Assembly (NCBI RefSeq): GCF_017591425.1
Contig: NW_024465655.1
Location: 2,603,501 to 2,667,500 of the forward strand
Reading direction: 5' to 3'
DNA: 64,000 bases
DNA from: Ochotona curzoniae
Taxonomy: Eukaryota; Chordata; Mammalia; Lagomorpha; Ochotonidae
Part shown: piece by piece, positions 1-9,995 of the stretch
Layout: the number at the start of each line of letters is the position of its first letter
How positions within the stretch are numbered: the stretch's first letter is position 1
Made by a program: the position numbers and the translations under genes
Notes under the pieces: model-generated
The model's input: only the letters and a program-made list of their open reading frames with translations
The model's database searches: none
Told to the model about the DNA's origin: nothing

Positions 1-588
1 GAAAGAGTGTGAATTCTCAATGACTGGAGCTTTTATAATCGTTTTGGATACCTGGCCTGTACCCTCCATAGAAAGAAAAACAAAATGCCTTATTTTATTA
101 CCATCACTGTTACACTGAGTTCCTAATAACAGCAGGCAACAGCAGCTCGTAGCATAGTCTAAGATCTAATTCACTCTGTTCAATGATATTGAAAGCTAGA
201 GATAAAGTTAAAAACAAATCATGTTGACAGCAAAATGCCTTCCCTGGTTTAGCTTTCAGAACGCAAATGTGCTGGGCTCACAGAAGATTGATACTATTTT
301 AATTCCACTAACCCCTCTTGTCTTTTTTTCAGTTAAACTGAAAATGCAAGGAATCATACAAGCTGTTAGTTATACCTGCCAGTTTTATTGCCAGAAATCA
401 TGAAAAGACTACCCAGGACTGTTACTTGCTTCAGATGAGGGGAAACTGCCTGGGCAGCCACGTAGCCAATGTCCCCTAACCCGTTTAGTAACACCTCTTT
501 ATTAAACTGTGCAATTCTGTATTTTGTAAGGGCTGACTTCTTTGGATGTTAGAAAATCCAAATCATTTTCCTCCTATTTGCTTAAAAC
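1..588. other. unique DNA, no gene recognised
   Basis: No gene, repeat family or regulatory element was recognised here. The short reading frames are interrupted and have no recognisable family signature. Confidence 0.5.
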
Positions 589-598
589 AGCATCAAAT

Positions 599-914
599 CA
601 GGCCCGGCGCAATGGCATGGTGGTTAAGGTTCTCGCCTTGCAACCCAGGATCCCATATGGGCGCCAGTTCTAATCCCGGCAGCCCCACTTCCCATCCAGC
701 TCCCTGCCCATGGCCCGGGAATGCAGTCCAGGATGGCCCAAAGCTTTGGGACCCTGCACCCACGTGGGAGACCCGGAAGAGGCTCCTGGCTTTGGATGGG
801 CATAGCATCTGCTGTTGCGCTCACTTGGGGAGTGAATCATCGGACAGATCTTCCTCTCTGTTTTTCCTCCTCTGTATATCTGCCTTTCCAATAAAAAAAT
901 AAATCTTAAAAAAA
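599..914 (+). repeat. Lagomorph C-SINE, young, full length
   Basis: This tRNA-derived SINE opens with GGCCCGGCGC and has A-box-like GTGGTTAAGG and B-box-like AGTTCTAATCC near its 5' end. These are the internal RNA polymerase III promoter boxes of tRNA-type SINEs. The body carries the CTTGGGGAGTGAATCATCGG block found in most copies here. The tail is an A-rich AATAAATCTT run. A perfect 10-bp TSD (AGCATCAAAT at 589-598 and 915-924) shows L1-type insertion and a low age. Confidence 0.93.
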
Positions 915-924
915 AGCATCAAAT

Positions 925-2284
925 ATGCTATCCAGGTATAGAAATGTCATTTTCAAAACCTTAAATAAACATTGAAGCCTTAGATGAGGGGAACAGTGTA
1001 GGGACAATTCCTGGTTGGCTATATCAAAAGCAGACTTAGGAAAGCACATTAGGGGGAAGGAAAAAGTAAAACTAACAGTGGGAGAGATTCTTAGGGTAAA
1101 CATGAGAGAGGACCAGCAGCCAGTGTGACCCATTGCCATGCACCTGAACTTGCTCCACTTCATCGTGTTTGCAAGGGCCCCATTCATAACACTCCTCAAT
1201 CCTGCATAACACAATCCACCAGAATGTCCAAGGGAGCCATTCAGGAAATGCAGAGATTAAGAAACTGAGGCAAAAACAAGGTCTCGGGCTCTGCCAGGCA
1301 CCAGGGATAAGGCAGAACAGTTCATCTGCACTGGGGTGGTAATTTGAATTTCAATGCATTTGAACGTTTTCAGCCTCAAAATGGCTCTTCAAAGGGAGGT
1401 CCAAACGCCTATAAGGGAAGTCAAAGCTAGAAGACTTTTATTCCCTGCTGTTCTTGAAGTTCCCTGAGCTTCAGTTCTTCATCATGAAAGTGATGCCGAT
1501 CATATATGTGAGCCAAGAGCAAGACTGTCAGGAAGTGCTGGTTCATTTTTTTCCTCTTACACACTCCATTGTCACAAACTGATGCCCCACAGGCCACAGC
1601 TGGACTATCTATGTGTTCTTGCTACATGGTGTGTGTGTTTGTGTGTGTACGTGTGTGTGTACACTTATTTGAATGAGTCATGATGGAAGTTTCCTTAAAG
1701 ATATAACCTCAGTTTATCTTGAAACACTGCCATAGTGATGATGGACTACATTTCTCATGGACACACACTGATGGAATGTAGTGTGTGGACACGAACATGC
1801 TCCCCTGCCCATGGAGATCCCAGGCCTACCGTGTTCATTTCCTTGACTTACCTGCCTGACAAACTGTGAGGAACGTCAAAAAAAAATCACAGAAAATGAA
1901 AGTTAAAACTAAGATTTCTTTGGCGCAGAAAAAGATAATAATAAAATACAAATGTCCAACAGCTCTTCAAAACATATATGGAAAATACACATTATATATA
2001 AAAAAGCAGTAAGCATGGGGTGTGAGTTGCTTTCTGCCAAAATGAACTTAGCTTATAATTCCATTTTCCACAAACTTTTTGAAATACCCTCACAGGCATC
2101 TGAACTTGCCAAATCTGGGAGCAATTACAGAAGCCATCCTTTTTTCTTGCCTCTACTGTAGCACATGTGTCTTTGGTACTGTAGCACTGAAGTTAAACAA
2201 GCCATTTGGGCTAATTCTGCTCATGCTGAAGCAAGACTGAATGTGAAATGGAAGGTTTAGACAACCCATCACAGGAAACCAGAC
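925..2284. other. unique DNA with a GT-rich simple repeat
   Basis: No gene was recognised. An imperfect GT microsatellite lies at 1628-1664. The rest is AT-rich and without long reading frames. Confidence 0.45.
1628..1664. repeat. (GT)n microsatellite, imperfect
   Basis: Alternating G and T, interrupted by TTT and by two TAC steps. Confidence 0.85.
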
Positions 2285-3065
2285 ACAGCTCACACTTGGC
2301 TCAGTAGGAGTAGAGACCTAGTCTAGCCCATCCTACACCTACCCTGGTCCTCCAGAGTACCAGTTGGTGCTGGATTCTAGCCCAGTCCATTGCACCCAGA
2401 GCCAGTCCACACTTGTGCTGAGGGATAGTAGAGCCATAACCAGACCAGAACACAGCACCCACTCTGGCCCCCACACTCACCGGCGCAAATCACAACCCAG
2501 CCAGGGTGTCCTCTTAGCTGTTCCCAGCCATAGTTCATGCGCATGCTAGTGGTTGCTCTGATCCAACTTGGCATAGCCCTTCACCTGTCTTGGCCTTTCC
2601 TTAGATGCTGTAACCTGGCCCGACCCAGCCTGCTCTCCATCCCAATTCTCACTGGTGGGTGATGGAACCTGGCCCTGCTCAGTCTTTTTCCCATTCCTGG
2701 CTCAAGCAAAGTTGTAAGAGCCCAGCTCAGTATGACCTGTGCTCCAGCCTGATTTCTGTTCTTGCTGGTAAGCTAAGGTTTGCTCAGCCCTGTCCGGTCT
2801 GCCCCCTTCCATAACCAACACACACATTAACCAACAGTTGCAGTTACTTTGCCGAGCTTGCCCAACCTCCAGGCCTGGAACATGTGATCATCAGTGAGAG
2901 TTATGACCCACTAGGGGAGTTTCCCAAGTTCCTCCAGTTGACCCACTCCCAAACCTAAATCTCATATATTCCAGTGGGTTTTAGGCCAGTGCCCAGCATA
3001 GTCTGCCCTTCCATCTTGGCCTTGTATGAGCTGATAAATATCAAGGCCAACCAGCACAGATGAAT
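2285..3065 (-). mobile_element. VNTR element, internal fragment (copy A)
   Basis: Read on the reverse strand, this matches the degenerate ~60-bp repeat body of the VNTR elements at 34.65-35.44 kb and 47.2-48.0 kb, with units in the same order. Recurrent phrases are 'CCAGCTCATACAAGGCCAAGATGG', 'GGGAAACTCCCCTA' and 'CAGGGTAGGTGTAGGATGGGCTA', each shown only in part. Both ends are truncated: the 5' head and the A-rich 3' end are missing. It has no coding capacity. I judged homology by eye, so ends are approximate. Confidence 0.75.
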
Positions 3066-3309
3066 CTAGAAGAAGTTTAAGGGATGAAAAATGAGTCCCA
3101 CTATTGTTGCCTAAGGGAGCTCACCTGGCTAACCACTCCCTCCCTAAAGTAGCCAATACTTTTCGTGAGTAGCCACTAAACTCAGTTATCAGCCCAAAGG
3201 CTACCCTACTTGCAAGTCACCGTACACAGAAAATTCCTAAGCAACACAGTAGCTATTTAGGATTCATTGATCATTTCTCCTAATCCAGATGCAACTTGCC
3301 AGTCAAGAG

Positions 3310-4900
3310 TCATTATTTTAAAAAAAATTAGTTAGTTAGTTAAAAGTCAGAATTACTTAGATAATTAGAGGGAGAGAGGAAGAAGGAGACACATATCTTC
3401 TATTTACTGATTTACTATCAAAATGGCCACAACCATCAGAGTTGGGCAGGACCACAATCAGGAGCCAGGGGCTGCTTCCCAGCTCCCCTTTTGTGGCAGC
3501 AACCCAAACACTTAGGCCTTCCTTCACTGTTTTTTTTTTTTTTTTTCAGGCCATTAGCAAGCAGCTGAATTAGAAGAGGAGCAGACAGGTCACAAATCAG
3601 CCTCTGCCACTGCTGACTCCAGCAAGAGGATTAAGGGGCAGTTCCCTTGCTGGACAGCTACTCTCACTGGAGAGCATGAGCTGGGATGGGGGCAGACCAG
3701 ACTAGGCAGGGATACAACACCTGTGCACCTCATGTGAACCAGATCAGGGAAAAACCAGGCAGGGCTGATTGTTCCTACTGGTACAAACTACAATTAGAGT
3801 GGGTGAGGGTTGATTGGGCTTAGCCACAGCATGAGCTGGCAGAAGCTGGCACTGGAGGCTAGTTCTATCAAGTTAAACCAAAGAACCACCCGGAGAATGC
3901 ATAATCCGGGAGTGGGAGAGGCCTGGGAGGGAAATAGTGGGCTCCTCCCTCTTGGGTTGTTACCACTCCCACTGGAGGGCACGAAAACTGGGATGGGGGC
4001 TTGGGGTGGCTAGACAGAGCAGCACCGGATAGTTGAGCTGGTTAAATGGAAATAGGCTTTAATACCCATTGTCGTGTAGGAGAGCCGAATGGGATGTGGG
4101 ACAGACTGGACTAATCTACTGCACATACTGGCAAACCAGGGCAGTGGGCAGGCCTGGTGGGGGGTTATTGTGGGTCGCTCTGACTAGGCTGTAGCTCACA
4201 CTGGTTTATGTGAGGGCCGAGTATGTGCTGGGCAGAACCAGGCCGGACTGCAACACCCATTGGTTACAGTGGAAGACAGAGCTGGAAGCAGAGCCGGCTC
4301 AGTGATCGCAACCACCAGCTGATCAGGGCAATGGACTGTGCTGGGCCCTGTGCTTGCTAGCACATACAAGAATCTGGTCTGAGAACACCTCAGACAAAGT
4401 TTCATTGGGGATCCCTCCACTCAAACTGCCAGACTCAGAACCCTAACCATGAAGAGACAGAGGACAGAACAAGTCAATTAGCTATCCCAGCCATACGTTG
4501 GTAGTGAAAAACTGGGCAAATGGAGACTGTATGATGGACTATGTCAATCAGTGGATTCTTAAGCGACCTCATGCTTGGAGTGATGAGATTGGCAGCGGTT
4601 CATAACTGTTGAACTGTCAAAACCACTTGAGCAAGACCCTCGGAGCATGCCCCACATCTGGGACCTTGGACAGGTGGGAGACTGGATAGGGCTTCTCCCT
4701 TAAAATCGCCCTTTACCTCAGGTATATGAAGGAAATAATGTAGAAATAATGGTCTTAACCACTTTCCTGTAGCTCTTGAACCTTTTTTACCCTAATTAAA
4801 TATGTAAAGATTGTCAAAAACATAATTAAAAATGAAAAAAAAATCAGCCTCTGTAAGGGAAGCCAGCATTGTAGCCATACCATGACCTTGACCCTTCCCG
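3310..4900 (-). repeat. Old C-SINE split by a VNTR element
   Basis: This reverse-strand C-SINE has its left part at about 3310-3606. That part shows the GA-rich 3' region, the ATGGCCACAAC block and the GCAAGCAGCTGAATTAGAAG block. The right part at about 4841-4900 is the 5' head ('TAAGGGAAGCCAGCATTGTAG'). The two parts are separated by the VNTR element at 3607-4840. An internal T run at 3531-3546 interrupts the left part. Confidence 0.7.
3607..4840 (+). mobile_element. VNTR element, 5'-truncated, with TSD (copy B)
   Basis: This 1.23-kb insertion lies inside an older reverse-strand SINE and is flanked by a perfect 13-bp duplication (AAATCAGCCTCTG at 3594-3606 and 4841-4853). The 5' half is degenerate ~60-bp repeats ('GTACATACTGGCAA', 'ACCAGGCCGGACTGCAACACCCATTGG'-type units, quoted in part). 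The 3' half is the unique segment shared with the other copies: 'CTCAGAACCCTAACCATGAAG', 'AGCATGCCCCACATC' and 'TAGCTCTTGAACC'. It ends in an A-rich tail (4828-4843). 5' truncation, A-tail and TSD are the signature of L1-driven insertion. There is no reading frame of note. Confidence 0.85.
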
Positions 4901-5053
4901 GGTCATTTTTATCATATGCAATGCAGCCTGGAAATCTAGTCTGTATTCTGCTGTTGAATACTGCCAGAGAAACAGAACTGCACTATAGACCAGAGGTTGA
5001 ATATACACAGAGAAGGGCAGGGTTTGTCTACCCATTACCCACACACATTTCTT

Positions 5054-5383
5054 ATTTTTTTTTAAGGCTTATTTTTATTATGTTTTTATTGGAAAGGCGG
5101 ATATACAGAGAGGAGAGACAGAGAGGAAGATCTTCCGTCTGATGATTCACTCCCCAAATGAGTGCAACAGCCCATGCTATGCCGGTCTGAAGCCAGGAGC
5201 CTCTTCCGGGTCTCCCACGCGGGTGCAGAGTCCCAAAGCTTTGGACCGTCCTCAACTGCTTTCCCGGGCCACAGGCAGGGAGCTGGAAGGGAAGCGGGGC
5301 TGCCGGGATAGAACTGGCACCCACATGGGATCCCGGGCGTGCATGGCGAGGACCTTAACCACTTGGGCCACCACGCCGGGCCC
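5054..5383 (-). repeat. C-SINE, young, full length
   Basis: The poly(T) side is at the left, and the 5' head (GCCGGGCCCC on this strand) is at the right. A perfect 10-bp TSD, CACATTTCTT, lies at 5044-5053 and 5384-5393. Confidence 0.93.
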
Positions 5384-5394
5384 CACATTTCTTT

Positions 5395-5760
5395 TTAATT
5401 GAAAAGGGAGATCAGAGTCACACAGAGAAGGATACAGAGAAAAATCTTCCCTGTGCCAGTTCACTCCCAAATGGCCACAACAGCCATAGCTAAACTGATC
5501 CAAAACCAGGAGCTTCTGCCAATTCTCTCGTGAAGCTGAGAGGTTCCAAAGCTTCACGCCATCCTCTACTGTTTTCTTCAGGCCATAAGCAGGAAGCTTA
5601 ATTGGAAGTAGAGAACCTAGGATACACCTGGTGCTCATATTGGACCTCAGCACTTGCAAGGTGAGGATACAAGCAGGGAGCTGGATGGGAGTGGAATAGC
5701 TGACACAAACCAGTGCCCATATCAGATCGCAGCACATGCAAAGCAAAAATTTTACCACTC
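5395..5760 (-). repeat. Older C-SINE with internal tandem duplication
   Basis: A reverse-strand C-SINE, more diverged than its left neighbour. Its 5' third is present twice in tandem, from 'AAGCAGGAAGCT' at 5586 and from 'AAGCAGGGAGCT' at 5671, an 85-bp period. It ends at the poly(T) of the HMGN1 retrocopy, and I cannot find the missing 5' end beyond that retrocopy. Confidence 0.75.
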
Positions 5761-5784
5761 TTTTTTTTTTTTCACGACTGAGAT

Positions 5785-5790
5785 TTTATT
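5785..5790 (-). terminator. Polyadenylation signal of the HMGN1 retrocopy
   Basis: AATAAA on the reverse strand, 12 nt from the poly(A) tail. It is inherited from the parental mRNA. Confidence 0.85.
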
Positions 5791-6337
5791 GGTGTCGAGA
5801 ATCAGTACACGGACATTTCCATTTGTACACAATGCTTAACATACGTAGCACAAAGAGTCTAACAAGCCATGAAGTGGCATTTTTGAAGTTCCAGCTTTGA
5901 ATTTGGAGGCAGCCCTTCTGGAAGAGGCTACCAAGTACCAGTGTCTGCAGTTGCTGTCACATGAATCCCACCCACTCAAAACTGAACATCATATACACGA
6001 CACGCAAGTCTTCAGTCTTTCACAGCACGTTAACGATTAGGAACCCTGGGCTCCCACAGCCAAAGGTGTAACAGGGTGTGCACGTTTCTGACACAGCAAC
6101 AAGGAGTGGTTCACTGTAGGAAACAGCTCTACTGACCAACACGGGAGAAGCAATTGAAAATTTCCAAGACAGATGAAATGCACAACAGTGACTCCAAATT
6201 GCCATTTGGTATGCAGTATGTTGTAGGATATAAAAGCCTATATGGATAGGATATAAAAACCTATGGAATGGGAAGCTGACACCCAGACAGGCAGAGCCTC
6301 CCCTAATTCAATATCCCACTGGTTTCTGGTTGTACCA

Positions 6338-6364
6338 AAAAAAAATAAATAAATAAATAAACAA
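6338..6364. repeat. (AAAT)n short microsatellite inside the retrocopy 3' UTR
   Basis: An A run followed by four AAAT-type units. It lies within the copied 3' UTR, so it may have expanded after insertion. Confidence 0.7.
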
Positions 6365-6545
6365 CCAGCAGTGATCTTTAAAAAATTTACACTTAAAAAA
6401 TGGGTTGAGGTGGGCTTCCCTGCTTCTTAAAAATGTTTCTAGAGCTACTAAAAAAACTTGCATGTACAAAAGAGTTGATAAAAATATTCTTCCTGATTGT
6501 ACAAGAAGGGAGACTGGGAGCACTGATAAGACATGGTGTGTGGCG

Positions 6546-6851
6546 TTAATCGGACTTGGCTTCCTTCTCCTGGGCTTCGTCAGAGGCGGGACTCTCCTCG
6601 TTTTTGGCGTCTCCGTTTTTCGTGGGCGCGTCTTCCTTCGTTTCCTCGTTGGCCAGCTCGGCCTGCTTGCCCTTTGCCCCTCTCCCGCCCTTGGCCTGCA
6701 CCTTCTTGTCCGACGGCTTCTTCATGCTGGCTGCCTTCTTGGGCTTCGCATCCACCTTTGCAGGAGCCGGTGTAGCCAACAACCTGGCCGATTTCTTCTT
6801 GGGCTCCTCCTTGGCCTCCCCTTCGGCAGAACTGACCTTCCTCTTGGGCAT
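6546..6851 (-). CDS. Intact HMGN1-like reading frame of the retrocopy, 101 aa
   Basis: The start ATG (complement of 6849-6851) opens MPKRKVSSAEGEAKEEPK, the conserved HMGN1 N-terminus and first half of the nuclear localisation signal. The C-terminus ESPASDEAQEKEAKSD also matches HMGN1, and the length is within one residue of the usual 100. A longer in-frame ORF runs upstream to 6935, but the conserved MPKRK start fixes the real one. The frame has no stop or frameshift. The nucleosome-binding core, RRSARLSA in functional HMGN proteins, reads KKSARLLA here. Both arginines have become lysine and the serine leucine. The family's invariant residues are therefore altered, so even if expressed it may bind nucleosomes poorly. 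No promoter is visible. Confidence 0.55.
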   Translation of the reverse strand: MPKRKVSSAEGEAKEEPKKKSARLLATPAPAKVDAKPKKAASMKKPSDKKVQAKGGRGAKGKQAELANEETKEDAPTKNGDAKNEESPASDEAQEKEAKSD

Positions 6852-6925
6852 CTTGGCGGCAGGAAGCGCGCCTGGCGGGGTGCCTACGGGACGCGCCTTC
6901 ACTAAGCCCCCCACCCCTTCATGAA

Positions 6926-9644
6926 GCCCCCTCACTCTTATATGAAAGCACCTACAAGTCTACTCTCCAGAGAGAAGCTAATATGGCAGTCGGATTGTTC
7001 AAATGGCTTTATAGAAGCTGTAAGGAAAGATGTGGATGGAGGAGAGGAATTTCAAGACCACTATCTTCTCCTCCTTTTTGTTTTTCTGAAGCTAACCCTG
7101 TTTGAAATATGAAACTGCTGTGTTCTGTGGGGAGGGTGTATGTGTGTGCACGTGCTTTACATGAACAGCCTATTATGTAAGCACCCAATCATGTCTTAGG
7201 ACTTAAAGAGTCAGCAGCCGGAGTTCTGGGGACATAAATCACAAAGCAAAATGTAAACGTAGCACACTATTATATTCTGCACATAATAAGGCAAGAAAGT
7301 TTTACCTAGGGACCAGAAGGTTCCCTGTCAAGTCACATTAGTCCCACCGTGGGAGAATTTGTTAACCCAACTTATTCTGCTGCCTGCCAGGAAGGTCTTT
7401 GTGCAAGGGCTCGGAAGGAGGTCCCAGTGGGATGGGATAGCTCATTTGTAACTGCTCCACCTCAGGTCCACTCAACTCTACTGCCTTGCACAGAACACCC
7501 TCTTTTGCTCTTTCAGATTTTAAGCCTTGTCCCTATTCATGTCCCCTAGAATGGGAGCTGGGGAGAGTTTAGGGTCCATGTGAAGGCATGCAAAATGAAG
7601 GTCATGCTTCCGTGACTCAAGCCATTTCCAAAGAGTGTGGGGGCCTCCATCAGACGGGTCTCCAGAAACTCTTTTTCTCCTTGAAGTCCAATGTTATAAA
7701 AGTCCTCTTCTGGTATCTGATTTCTCATCCTGATGGGTGATGTGCTTGTGGAATGAGAGAAGGCAAGGAGCTCATCTTGATAAATACATAAACATTGCTC
7801 ATTTTAGAGATATTTGCCTTTTTTTTCTTCCAAGACATTGCACGTGTATGTCTAATAATTCCCTGTAAGAGTAGATCCTGTCTTCTCTTCAGAACATAAC
7901 AGCGGTCAACTCCATGGTGATTCAGACTTTTACACTCAGAGCTCTTCTGGGACTGCCCTCACAGCCAAAACTGCCCTCTGCAACAGGCCGACTGGCACCC
8001 ACCCAAAGGAAAACCTTAGTCCTTTTCTCCCTGAGCAAGCCAATCAGGTTTTTCTATGATCCCAGTGGTGCCAAGGTCAAAGTCAGGCCCTGGAACAAGA
8101 GGGACAAGCAGGTATCCGGTGCATGGATCTACAAAGCAGCACCTCTCTCAGGTTGTTGTTCCAGGGAGGAGAGGAAATAGAGGGTAAAATCCGAGCAAGC
8201 AGAGGGGAGAGCTGGGAAAAGCTGGAAGACGTTGTCAAAGACACTCTTTCAAGTTTCCTGTGAGCTAGGAATCTGCAGATGCGCCTTGGCAGGGCTACAG
8301 AGTGCAGCAGGAGGCTAGGACTTGCACATCTGGAAGCCATTTGGCAGGGGGCAGAGTACAAATGCTTTCTGCTTCAGTTGCCTTCAGGCCGGTGCTGAGG
8401 GAGGGGGCTGGCTCCACACGGAGGAGAGAGTCTTTCTGGTTCCACTCTGCGAGTAGCCTCTCCCACATCCACTCATTACTCCCAAAACATAGTCGTGGGC
8501 TGTCCCCCGCAGCAGCTCAGTCACATGAAAAAGATGAACTGATTATCGAAAGGGAGAAGGGGACAGGGGCAGGAGGGGAGGGGAAGAAGAGAGTACACCA
8601 CAACTGAGAGAAGCCTGGCTGGAAATCAAGAAACAAAATGTACTTGGACCACGTCCAGGGCATGAGTTAACTTAAGAGCAAAGAACACCATTCAGGCGAA
8701 GACAAAGAAAGAAAAAAAAAAGGGAGGGCGGGGAGTTTTCTCTGTTGCAGTGGTAACACCCGGGCAGCAGACTCACACCACCTCATTCTTCTCCTAGAAA
8801 TCCCTGTACATTTTGTCTTCATTTATTTCAAGAACGTATTTATTTCAGAAAGGTTGTCTTCATCTGAAGGGAATGATTTAGTCCCTTTGAAAAAATTAAT
8901 AGGGACTGCAGGGTGTGGGGAGGAGGTGTCCCAGGGTGTAGTCACTACCCCCTGTTCCACAACCTCTGGCTGTAACATGCTAGCCTATTCCTCCCTTCCA
9001 GAAAAAGGCAGTGTCACCTCAGGTGCTCAGCTTCCCTCGGCAGGCAAGCACATCTTCAGGGTGAACTTGGGCCCCACTGAAACTCCTGCAGGTTCAAGGG
9101 TGAAGGCAAAATGGCTTACAGCTGCTCATAAGCTCCATCCTGAGGCTCGGGTGCCTGCTTGGCAGGGTGGTCCCGCAGATGAGGGTAATGAGTTAAAGAC
9201 GCTGGGACAGACTCAACAGTAGCTAACATGATCCAGGACCTCAGAAAGATTAGACTCCACCTAGGGACAGAACACAGCATGAAAAAGAATGAGTAACAAA
9301 TGCAGCACAGAATCAATTCAATGCCAGCTGTGAGCCTCAGCAAGTTCAGACAGATCTTCTCCATGTTGCTCAGCCTCCCGCATCCTCTAGCTGGGTGGAT
9401 GTCCCTGCCATTCCTGCAGGTGCCAATCATAGGAATACCACATAGCCCCCTTCCACACCTGACTTATCCAACGTCATCGGCGTTGAATTTGATGCCCTTG
9501 GCATCTCTTCAGCGTGTCACCCTTGTCGTTGGTATCTCTAAAGCCTTAATTACTGCGACTGCCCCCAAATCACCTTTCCAGCTGTTTATCTCTCCAAGGC
9601 ACTCTCTGAAATGAAGGTCTGAGCCTGCCATTTTCAGCTCTAAC
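6926..9644. other. unique DNA, no gene recognised
   Basis: About 2.7 kb without a recognisable gene or interspersed repeat. It contains short purine-rich stretches (about 8550-8600 and 8700-8735). Reading frames here are short and have no family signature. Confidence 0.45.
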
Positions 9645-9995
9645 CCAATGGCTCTCCACAGCTTTCCGGATACAGCTCAGCCTCCTGAGCAGGACTTATA
9701 AAATCTTTGTGATCTGATGTTTGTTCATATTCCATACTTCTTCCTCATTAGCAGACATACAACAATCAACTCTTCAGTCATGATGCTGGGTCATCTTGCC
9801 TGACCCATTCCTCCCTCACGTAATGGCGTGTATCTTTAGACGTCCTGCTCATTTCAGAATCCCTTCTGCACCTGAACTTCGACACAGTTTCTCTCTGAGT
9901 CCTGGAAGAGTTTCTTCCAGCCTGCCCCATGCTTCATCATCTTCTAAGTCCAAATTACTGCAAAAAGTCTGCCCTTAGCCACATGGCACGCATCA
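9645..9995 (+). repeat. Probable L2 3'-end remnant
   Basis: Phrases such as 'CCAATGGCTCTCCACAGC', the CTTCATTTC-rich middle and 'CCTGGAAGAGTTTCTTCC' follow the order of the ancient L2 element's 3' region as I remember it, with heavy decay. A RepeatMasker run would settle it. Confidence 0.42.

Larger units (their letters stand above)
5761..6925 (-). pseudogene. HMGN1 processed retrocopy (full mRNA length)
   Basis: An intronless reverse-strand copy of the mRNA for HMGN1, a nucleosome-binding chromatin protein of the nucleus. The sequence shows a 12-nt poly(A) tail (poly(T) at 5761-5772), an AATAAA signal 12-17 nt before it (complement at 5785-5790), a long 3' UTR (5773-6545), a complete reading frame (6546-6851) and GC-rich sequence to about 6925 that fits a 5' UTR. 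The GC-rich, CpG-containing 5' part stands out from the AT-rich surroundings, as expected for a copied CpG-island first exon. I found no convincing TSD; only short CACTC matches exist at the two ends. It inserted at the edge of an old SINE. As an intronless copy without its own promoter it is probably a pseudogene. Confidence 0.92.

Noticed and set aside
599..680. tRNA-like A and B boxes suggesting tRNA genes
   Set aside because: They occur at the head of every C-SINE copy; there is no tRNA cloverleaf or terminator. The same applies to the other SINE heads.
546..902. 118-codon forward ORF and overlapping reverse ORFs
   Set aside because: They lie on a C-SINE. The same peptide patterns recur at 5.1, 33.3, 37.8, 45.4, 51.9, 53.8 and 57.8 kb, so they are SINE artefacts.
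5252..5758. 168-codon reverse ORF, the longest in the window
   Set aside because: It spans two neighbouring C-SINEs; its peptide is made of SINE-derived segments.
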